Shown here: piece by piece, positions 14,602 through 19,279 of the stretch
Position numbering within the stretch: the stretch's first letter is position 1
Layout: every line of letters begins with the position of its first letter
Assembly: GCA_015491615.1 (NCBI GenBank)
Contig: WFVN01000093.1
Coordinates: 1-19,279 of the forward strand
Reading direction: 5' to 3'
Source of the DNA: Gammaproteobacteria bacterium
GTDB taxonomy: Bacteria > Pseudomonadota > Gammaproteobacteria > S012-40
Length of the DNA stretch: 19,279 nucleotides
Program-made: the position numbers and the translations under genes
The notes under the pieces: generated by a model
Seen by the model: the letters and a program-made list of their open reading frames with translations, nothing else
Databases searched by the model: none
Told to the model about the DNA's origin: nothing

Positions 14602-15854
14602 TAGCGGTCGATCTCCCCAAAGACGATGTCGAGGGTACCGATGATGGTCACCACGTCGGCCAACATGTGCCCGCGGGCCATCTCGTCGAGGGCGGACAGG
14701 TGGGCGAAACCGGGGGCCCGCACCTTCACCCGGTAGGGCTTGTTGGAACCGTCGGAGACGAGATACACCCCGAACTCGCCCTTGGGATGCTCCACCGCGG
14801 CATACACCTCCCCCTCGGGGACGCAATAGCCCTCACTGAACAGCTTGAAGTGATGGATGAGCGCCTCCATGCTCTCTTTCATTTCCTGGCGCTTGGGCGG
14901 CGCGATCTTGTGATCGTCGATCATCACCGGGCCCGGATTCTCCCGTAGCCACTTCACGCACTGTTTGATGATGCGGTTGGACTGGCGCATCTCCTCGATG
15001 CGCACCAAATAGCGGTCGTAGGTGTCGCCGTTGGTGCCCACGGGGATGTCGAAGTCGAGGCGGTCGTAGACGGCGTAGGGCTGCATCTTGCGTAGATCCC
15101 AGGCCACTCCAGACCCCCGCAGCATGGGCCCGGTGAGCCCCATCTGCAGGGCCCGCTCGGGGGACACCACACCGATACCCACCGTCCGCTGCTTCCAGAT
15201 GCGGTTCTCGGTGAGCAGGGTCTCGTACTCGTCCACGTAAGTGGGGAAGCGCTCGGTGAAATCCTCGATGAAGTCCAGCAGGGTGCCCTGTCGGTTGCGG
15301 TTCAGGCGCTCCACGTCCCGTTCGTTGTGCCACTTGGAGGGCTTGTACTTGGGCATGGAGTCGGGCAGGTCGCGATAGACACCGCCAGGACGGTAGTAGG
15401 TGGCGTGAAGGCGGGCACCGGAGACCGCCTCGTAACAATCCATGAGGTCTTCGCGCTCGCGGAAGGCGTACAGGAAGACCGTCATGGCGCCGATGTCCAA
15501 GGCGTGCGCCCCCACCCACATGAGGTGGTTGAGGATGCGGGTGATCTCGTCGAACATCACCCGGATGTACTGGGCCCGCAGAGGCGGCTCGATGCCCAGC
15601 AACTTCTCGATGGCCATCACGTAGCCGTGCTCGTTGCACATCATGGACACGTAGTCGAGGCGGTCCATGTAACCGATGCTCTGGTTGAACGGCTTGGTCT
15701 CGGCCAGCTTCTCAGTAGCGCGGTGCAGCAGGCCGATGTGGGGATCGGCGCGCTCCACCACCTCGCCGTCCATCTCCAGCACCAAGCGCAACACACCGTG
15801 GGCGGAGGGGTGCTGGGGACCGAAGTTCAGGGTGTAATTCTTGATCTCAGCCAC
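14601..15854 (-). CDS. nuoD: NADH-quinone oxidoreductase subunit D
   Basis: NuoD is the 49-kDa-type subunit, a relative of the large subunit of NiFe hydrogenases, and forms the quinone headgroup site with NuoB. The protein has 417 residues. LNFGPQHPSAHGVLRLVLEM near the start (HPSAHG at 15-20) carries the conserved His loop of the quinone site. SIGYMDRLDYVS (59-70) and the C-terminal DIVFGEIDR are diagnostic. The start is GTG at 15854, three bases after the nuoC stop, with AGAGGAG about nine bases upstream. The gene is separate from nuoC, unlike the fused nuoCD of E. coli. Confidence 0.98.
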   Translation of the reverse strand: MAEIKNYTLNFGPQHPSAHGVLRLVLEMDGEVVERADPHIGLLHRATEKLAETKPFNQSIGYMDRLDYVSMMCNEHGYVMAIEKLLGIEPPLRAQYIRVMFDEITRILNHLMWVGAHALDIGAMTVFLYAFREREDLMDCYEAVSGARLHATYYRPGGVYRDLPDSMPKYKPSKWHNERDVERLNRNRQGTLLDFIEDFTERFPTYVDEYETLLTENRIWKQRTVGIGVVSPERALQMGLTGPMLRGSGVAWDLRKMQPYAVYDRLDFDIPVGTNGDTYDRYLVRIEEMRQSNRIIKQCVKWLRENPGPVMIDDHKIAPPKRQEMKESMEALIHHFKLFSEGYCVPEGEVYAAVEHPKGEFGVYLVSDGSNKPYRVKVRAPGFAHLSALDEMARGHMLADVVTIIGTLDIVFGEIDR

Positions 15855-15857
15855 CGG

Positions 15858-16541
15858 TCAGGACTCCTCTTGCGGCTGCAGGTAACGGTGGTCGTGGCGG
15901 ATCACCTTGGGCACGAGGATACGCCGCTCGAGCTTCACCGGCTCGTACACCACACGCCCCTTGTCGGGGTCGTAACGCATCTCCACATACCCCTCCAAGG
16001 GAAAATCCTTGCGGAAGGGATGGCCGATGAAGCCGTAGTCGGTGAGGATGCGACGCAGATCCGGATGCCCCTCGAAGACGATACCGAACAGATCGAAAGC
16101 CTCGCGCTCGTACCAGTTGGCGCTGTTCCAGATCTCCGTCACCGTGGGCACACGGGGGAACTCGTCGTCGGCCACCGGCACCTTCACCCGCAGGCGGTGA
16201 TTGCGGGCCACCGACAACAGATGGATGACCACCACGAACCGGGAACCTCGCCAGTTACCCACACCCTCTTCCACCGTCTCCACGGCGCGGGAAAAGCCGT
16301 GTTCGGTGGCCGCCTCCCCTTCCCATTCGCAGCGGCCATAGTGGAGGTAATCGACGCCGCACAGGTCGATGAGCTGATCGAAGGCCAGGGCCTCGTCGTC
16401 ACGCAGGGTGCGGCAGACGTTGATGAGGTCCTCCGCCTGCACCACCACGGTGGGGCAGTCGAAGGCCGTCTCGACGAAGGAGACACGGTCGCCGAGGCGA
16501 TCCTGGATGGCTTGGGTGAGTTCAGCGTGGACCGCGGACAT
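15858..16541 (-). CDS. nuoC: NADH-quinone oxidoreductase subunit C
   Basis: NuoC is the 30-kDa-type peripheral subunit of complex I. It has no cofactor and braces NuoD and NuoI. The protein has 227 residues. The family signature is intact: WYEREAFDLFGIVFEGHPDL at 143-162, followed by RRILTDYGFIGHPFRKDFPL to 182. The N-terminal half is less conserved, with a readable LIDLCGVDYL segment at 57-66. Start is ATG at 16541, nine bases after nuoB, with a GAGGT that overlaps the nuoB stop. The C-terminus is an ordinary stand-alone tail ending in EES, which confirms the unfused gene. Confidence 0.98.
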   Translation of the reverse strand: MSAVHAELTQAIQDRLGDRVSFVETAFDCPTVVVQAEDLINVCRTLRDDEALAFDQLIDLCGVDYLHYGRCEWEGEAATEHGFSRAVETVEEGVGNWRGSRFVVVIHLLSVARNHRLRVKVPVADDEFPRVPTVTEIWNSANWYEREAFDLFGIVFEGHPDLRRILTDYGFIGHPFRKDFPLEGYVEMRYDPDKGRVVYEPVKLERRILVPKVIRHDHRYLQPQEES

Positions 16542-16550
16542 GAACAGACC

Positions 16551-17027
16551 TCATCGGGCGATGGTGCAGGTGCGCTTGATCTTGTTCTGGAGCTGGATGA
16601 TGCCGTACAGCAGGGCCTCGGCCGTGGGCGGACAGCCGGGCACGTAGATGTCCACCGGGACGATCCGGTCGCAACCGCGCACCACCGAGTAGGAATAGTG
16701 GTAGTAACCACCACCGTTGGCGCACGAACCCATGGAGATGACCCAACGCGGCTCGGACATCTGGTCGTACACCTTGCGCAGGGCCGGCGCCATCTTGTTC
16801 ACCAGGGTGCCGGCGACGATCATGACGTCGGACTGGCGCGGACTGGGACGGAAGATGACGCCGAAGCGGTCCAGGTCGTAACGGGACGCGCCGGCGTGCA
16901 TCATCTCCACCGCGCAACAGGCCAGGCCGAAGGTCATGGGCCACAGGGAGCCGGTACGGGCCCAATTGATAAGCTTGTCGGCCGTCGTGGTGACGACGCC
17001 CTCTTTAAGTACGCCTTCTATTCCCAC
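16551..17027 (-). CDS. nuoB: NADH-quinone oxidoreductase subunit B
   Basis: NuoB holds cluster N2, the last Fe-S cluster before quinone in complex I. The chosen GTG start at 17027 gives 158 residues beginning MGIEGVLKEG, the usual N-terminus in related bacteria. It is preceded by AAGGGGG with a seven-base spacing. A GTG seven codons upstream (17048) lacks any ribosome site and adds only EEGGAG-type residues. N2 ligands are C37 and C38 in FGLACCAVEMM, C102 in SMGSCANGG and C132 in VPGCPPTAEAL. The start overlaps the end of nuoA by ten bases, so the nuoB ribosome site lies inside nuoA. Confidence 0.97.
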   Translation of the reverse strand: MGIEGVLKEGVVTTTADKLINWARTGSLWPMTFGLACCAVEMMHAGASRYDLDRFGVIFRPSPRQSDVMIVAGTLVNKMAPALRKVYDQMSEPRWVISMGSCANGGGYYHYSYSVVRGCDRIVPVDIYVPGCPPTAEALLYGIIQLQNKIKRTCTIAR

Positions 17028-17374
17028 TCCAGCGCCCCCTTCTTCCACTCATACACGAAACCGACCACCAGGATGCCGAGGAAGACCACCATCCCCCAAA
17101 ATCCGAACCAGCCGATATCCTCCAGAACCACCCCCCACGGAAACAGGAAGGCGATCTCCAGATCGAAGATGATGAACAGGATGGCGACCAGGTAGAAGCG
17201 GACGTCGAAGCGCATGCGGGAGTCCTCGAAGGCCTCGAATCCGCACTCGTAGGGAGAGAGTTTTTCCTCGTCGGGACGCTTGGGCCCCAGAAAATAACTG
17301 GCCATGATGGGCATCCCGCCAAAGAGGATACCCAAAATCAAAAAGATCAGAATAGGCAGGTAGTTCTCGAGCAT
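17018..17374 (-). CDS. nuoA: NADH-quinone oxidoreductase subunit A
   Basis: NuoA is a three-helix inner-membrane subunit of complex I near the quinone cavity. The protein has 118 residues. The conserved loop SPYECGFEAFEDSRMRFDVR at about 40-59 and the helix YLVAILFIIFDLEIAFLFPW with its acidic pair are diagnostic. It is the first gene of the nuo operon. Start is ATG at 17374, and its ribosome site is part of a run of eight G residues that ends one base before the start. The stop is TAG, inside the nuoB start region. Upstream lie a 91-base leader and tRNA-Leu. Confidence 0.97.
   Translation of the reverse strand: MLENYLPILIFLILGILFGGMPIMASYFLGPKRPDEEKLSPYECGFEAFEDSRMRFDVRFYLVAILFIIFDLEIAFLFPWGVVLEDIGWFGFWGMVVFLGILVVGFVYEWKKGALEWE
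17028..17041 (-). promoter_or_regulatory. nuoB ribosome-binding site that decides the start
   Basis: AAGGGGG at 17041..17035 on the minus strand is followed by seven bases and the GTG at 17027. It lies within the last codons of nuoA. The alternative GTG at 17048 has no purine-rich sequence at a useful distance, so this site fixes the nuoB N-terminus at MGIEG. Confidence 0.7.
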
Positions 17375-17385
17375 ACCCCCCCCTC
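17375..17385 (-). promoter_or_regulatory. poly-G ribosome-binding site of nuoA
   Basis: On the minus strand GAGGGGGGGGT stands immediately before the nuoA ATG. The run has eight G residues (17383..17376). It contains the only Shine-Dalgarno-like sequence for nuoA. Changes in run length would alter the spacing to the start codon. Confidence 0.6.
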
Positions 17386-17404
17386 GTAAGCTCGTTCACA
17401 AAAT

Positions 17405-17427
17405 CGGATGATTCGATGGATCATCCG
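17405..17427 (-). promoter_or_regulatory. hairpin in the nuo leader, possibly a weak terminator
   Basis: A perfect eight-base inverted repeat (CGGATGAT with ATCATCCG) surrounds a seven-base loop, midway between tRNA-Leu and nuoA. On the minus strand it is followed by ATTTTG, so it could act as a weak terminator or attenuator, or protect the end released by tRNA processing. The T-run is short and the stem is only half GC, so full termination is unlikely. I see no convincing promoter in the rest of this 91-base leader. Confidence 0.45.
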
Positions 17428-17465
17428 CGATTCACACCGACGAACGGTGCTTTTGGATAGTTATT

Positions 17466-17550
17466 TGGTGCCGAAGGCCGGACTCGAACCGGCACGGCTT
17501 TCGCCACCGCCCCCTCAAGACGGCGTGTCTACCAATTCCACCACTTCGGC
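17466..17550 (-). tRNA. tRNA-Leu (anticodon GAG)
   Basis: The minus strand folds as a class II tRNA. The acceptor stem GCCGAAG pairs with CTTCGGC, followed by discriminator A and an encoded CCA (17468..17466). The D-loop region is TGGTGGAATTGGTAGACA. The anticodon stem CCGTC pairs with GGCGG around loop TTGAGGG, giving anticodon GAG for CUC/CUU leucine codons. A long variable arm with a GAAA loop and a T-arm GCCGG-TTCGAGT-CCGGC complete it. It lies 18 bases after secG without an intervening terminator, so it is probably co-transcribed. The secG-tRNA-Leu-nuoA order is widespread in beta- and gammaproteobacteria. Confidence 0.97.
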
Positions 17551-17568
17551 AAAAAAACGATCTTACTC

Positions 17569-17913
17569 TTACTCTCCCGCTCCTCCCTCTTTCGTGGCGG
17601 GAACGTCCACCGGCACATCACTTACATTGGCCGGCGCCTGTCCGGCGGAATCGTCCGTTTGTAGGACGCTATCTCGTTGAATATCCTGAGTGGACAGATA
17701 GGCCAAAAACAGGCTCAGCACGAAAAACAGGGTGGCCAGCACGGCCGTGGACCGGGTCAAGAAAGAGGCGGAGCCACGGCTGCCGAACATGGTCTGCGAA
17801 GCCCCGCTACCAAAGGCGGCACCGACCTCGGCGCCTTTGCCGTGCTGGATGAGCACGAGCCCGATCAATGCTATGCAAACCAAAAGAAAGACAAAGAAAA
17901 CAATAGTGTACAC
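17569..17913 (-). CDS. secG: preprotein translocase subunit SecG
   Basis: SecG is the small auxiliary subunit of the SecYEG channel and supports SecA-driven protein export across the inner membrane. The protein has 114 residues with two transmembrane helices (about 2-22 and 52-73). Between them is the conserved loop QHGKGAEVGAAFGSGASQTM, followed by FGSRGSASFLTR. The C-terminal tail of about 40 residues is acidic and rich in Ala, Pro and Val, variable in this family. The start is GTG at 17913, with AAGGGG five bases upstream overlapping the tpiA stop codon. The nine-base gap to tpiA suggests co-transcription. Confidence 0.96.
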   Translation of the reverse strand: MYTIVFFVFLLVCIALIGLVLIQHGKGAEVGAAFGSGASQTMFGSRGSASFLTRSTAVLATLFFVLSLFLAYLSTQDIQRDSVLQTDDSAGQAPANVSDVPVDVPATKEGGAGE

Positions 17914-17922
17914 AACTGCCCC

Positions 17923-18675
17923 TTAAACCTGAGCTGAACAGCAGATGCTCACGAAATCCTCGACCACGAGGGAGGCACCCCCAATGAGCCCACCGTCGAT
18001 GTCGGGCATGGCGAACAGCTCCGCGGCATTCCCCGGCTTGACGCTGCCGCCGTAGAGAATGCGCACTCCTTCGGCCACGCCGGCGTCCTGCACCGCCAGA
18101 TGTTCGCGAACGAAGCGATGCACCGCTTGCGCCTGTTCCGGGCTGGCCGTGCGACCGGTGCCGATGGCCCACACGGGCTCGTAAGCGACGACCGCATCCG
18201 AGAAAGCGGTGACACCATTACGCTCGAGCACGGCGTCGAGCTGAGCCCGGACCACCTGTTCAGTTCTACCGGCCTCGCGCTCGTCCAAGGTTTCCCCTAC
18301 ACACAAGATGGGCACCAAGCCCTCGCTCTGAGCGGCTGCGAACTTGGCCGCCACCATCTCGTCGTCCTCGCAATAGTACTGCCGGCGTTCGGAATGACCG
18401 ACGATCACGTAACGGCAGAATTCCTTGAGCATGGCGGCGGAGACTTCACCAGTGTATGCACCGTTGGGCTCCTTGGCCACGTCCTGCCCCCCCACGAGCA
18501 CCGTCGTGCCAGACAATACTTCGACCACGTCGGGAATATGAACGTAGGGTGGACAAACAGCCACCTCCACGCCGTTCAACCCGGAAACGCCTTCGGCAAC
18601 ACCGGCAGCGAGCTTTCGGGCGCCCACCCGATTACCGTTCATCTTCCAGTTGCCTGCTACGAATGGTCGACGCAT
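17923..18675 (-). CDS. tpiA: triosephosphate isomerase
   Basis: TpiA interconverts dihydroxyacetone phosphate and glyceraldehyde 3-phosphate in glycolysis, gluconeogenesis and the Calvin cycle. The 250-residue protein has every active-site element: N9 and K11 in VAGNWKMNG, H94 in IVGHSERR, E166 in AYEPVWAIGTG, and the phosphate-binding GGSVKPGN and LIGGASL loops. I chose the ATG at 18675, which gives the usual MRRPFVAGNWKMN start and has GGGAGAG a few bases upstream. An in-frame ATG at 18702 would add nine residues but has no ribosome site. It precedes secG by nine bases and follows glmM across 113 bases. Confidence 0.97.
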   Translation of the reverse strand: MRRPFVAGNWKMNGNRVGARKLAAGVAEGVSGLNGVEVAVCPPYVHIPDVVEVLSGTTVLVGGQDVAKEPNGAYTGEVSAAMLKEFCRYVIVGHSERRQYYCEDDEMVAAKFAAAQSEGLVPILCVGETLDEREAGRTEQVVRAQLDAVLERNGVTAFSDAVVAYEPVWAIGTGRTASPEQAQAVHRFVREHLAVQDAGVAEGVRILYGGSVKPGNAAELFAMPDIDGGLIGGASLVVEDFVSICCSAQV

Positions 18676-18788
18676 CGTCTCTCCCGTGCTCAACAAAGGC
18701 ATTGCAGCTTACCGGCTTGGTCGGGAAAAATCAACGACCACTCCGACGTCTCGACCAAACTCACAACATATTGAATCAATTGTATTTT
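18676..18788 (-). promoter_or_regulatory. glmM-tpiA intergenic region with a weak promoter candidate and inverted repeats
   Basis: This gap is AT-richer than its neighbours. On the minus strand TTGATT, 17 bases and TAAGCT form a weak sigma70-like match before tpiA. An 11-base palindrome, ATTGAATCAAT, lies at 18770-18780. TTGGTCG (18717-18723 on the plus strand) can pair with CGACCAA at 18752-18758 or with CGACCA at 18735-18740, two mutually exclusive stems in the tpiA leader. No GC-rich terminator follows glmM, so read-through is possible. Function is not established. Confidence 0.3.
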
Positions 18789-19279
18789 TCAACCAAAAGA
18801 CAAAATTTCGTCGCTAATCTCTCGGGCAAGCCGGGTCACTGTCTCCTCCACCAGTCGAGCGTCTTCTCCCTCCACCATGATACGCAGCAGGGGTTCGGTA
18901 CCCGAAGGACGGAGCAGTACACGCCCTTTATCCGCCAGGGCCTTTTGTGCCGCCTCCGCCAATTCCTGCACCTTGGGCAGCTCTTCCAGGCGATGCTCCT
19001 TGGGAAAGGGCACATTGACCAGCTTTTGCGGATATTTCCTCATCCCCGCCCGCAGGGCACTCAACGGCTGCCCGGCCTCCAGCATCGCATGGAGGACCTG
19101 AAGCGCGGACACGATGCCGTCGCCGGTCGTGGTACTGTCCAAACAGAGGATATGACCGGAAGATTCCCCGCCAAGCACCCCGCCCACGCATTGCAGTCGC
19201 TCCAGGACGTAACGGTCTCCCACCTTGGCCCGCTCGAACGGGATGCCCAGCTTCTCCAGGGCCCTTTCCAGCCCCAGGT
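18789..19279 (-). CDS. glmM: phosphoglucosamine mutase, C-terminal part
   Basis: GlmM converts glucosamine 6-phosphate to glucosamine 1-phosphate for peptidoglycan and LPS precursors. The window holds about 162 C-terminal residues; the frame is open to the right edge, where it reads LGLERALEKLGIPFERAKVG. GGESSGHI is the sugar-binding motif, followed by STTTGDGIV. The phosphate-binding loop LRPSGTEPLLRIMVEG lies in the last domain. The active-site serine and metal-binding region would be outside the window. The stop is TGA at 18791..18789. No truncation is visible other than the window edge. Linkage to tpiA and secG is a common proteobacterial arrangement. Confidence 0.96.
   Translation of the reverse strand, partial: LGLERALEKLGIPFERAKVGDRYVLERLQCVGGVLGGESSGHILCLDSTTTGDGIVSALQVLHAMLEAGQPLSALRAGMRKYPQKLVNVPFPKEHRLEELPKVQELAEAAQKALADKGRVLLRPSGTEPLLRIMVEGEDARLVEETVTRLAREISDEILSFG

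Noticed and set aside
14602..14826. N-terminal extension of nuoE by 75 codons
   Set aside because: The extension overlaps nuoD in another frame and has no NuoE character; the ATG at 14601 forms a standard TAATG junction and gives normal length.
15327..17195. 622-codon plus-strand open frame opposite nuoA-nuoD
   Set aside because: Antisense shadow of GC-rich coding sequence; composition is His- and Val-rich and no motif is visible, whereas the minus-strand genes have complete cofactor motifs.
17435..17449. Five-base hairpin followed by CTTTTGG on the plus strand as a terminator
   Set aside because: The stem is short, no plus-strand gene ends before it, and the T-run is interrupted.
17408..17680. 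90-codon plus-strand frame containing AGLEPAR
   Set aside because: This is the well-known spurious translation of the complement of a tRNA-Leu gene; the tRNA on the minus strand explains the sequence.
1..19279. Mobile elements, CRISPR arrays, integration at the tRNA-Leu gene
   Set aside because: No transposase or integrase, no direct repeat of the tRNA 3' end and no regularly spaced repeats were seen; both flanks of the tRNA keep the usual housekeeping order.

Overview
The window is GC-rich chromosomal DNA from a proteobacterium, most likely a gammaproteobacterium outside the enterics. I lean towards the Chromatiales/Ectothiorhodospiraceae side, but this rests on gene order and protein character, not on a search. 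The order glmM-tpiA-secG-tRNA-Leu-nuoA..N is a known beta/gammaproteobacterial arrangement. The left end keeps the E. coli orientation pattern around queG: orn and queG convergent, queG and nnr divergent. No phage, transposon, CRISPR or other accessory DNA is visible, and coding density is very high.

Right part (about 17.4-19.3 kb, minus strand): the 3' end of glmM (phosphoglucosamine mutase), a 113-base gap, tpiA (triosephosphate isomerase), secG (SecYEG subunit) and tRNA-Leu(GAG) with an encoded CCA. A 91-base leader with a hairpin and an eight-G ribosome-binding tract leads into nuoA.

Middle (3.0-17.4 kb, minus strand): a complete 14-gene nuo operon for proton-pumping NADH:quinone oxidoreductase (complex I). 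The order is nuoA B C D E F G H I J K L M N, with nuoC and nuoD as separate genes. Cistrons overlap or lie 3-34 bases apart. Ligands for clusters N1a, N1b, N2, N3, N4, N5, N6a and N6b are all present; the N7 CxxCxxxC motif of NuoG is absent. The key Glu and Lys residues of the NuoL/M/N antiporter-like subunits and the two NuoK glutamates are present. A strong intrinsic terminator follows nuoN.

Left part: an HDOD-domain signalling protein gene starts only seven bases after that terminator, and orn (oligoribonuclease, TTG start) follows ten bases later on the minus strand. queG (epoxyqueuosine reductase) lies on the plus strand and overlaps the end of orn by 28 bases. Divergent from queG, across 50 bases, is the 5' part of nnr (NAD(P)H-hydrate epimerase/dehydratase), which runs off the window and carries an in-frame amber codon at codon 97.

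Most of the window is ordinary housekeeping DNA. The points most worth a second look are the amber codon in nnr, and the arrangement between nuoN and the HDOD gene: a Shine-Dalgarno-preceded eight-codon ORF ends inside a terminator hairpin that abuts the next start codon, which looks like a transcription attenuator. I do not see a clearly new multi-gene system.
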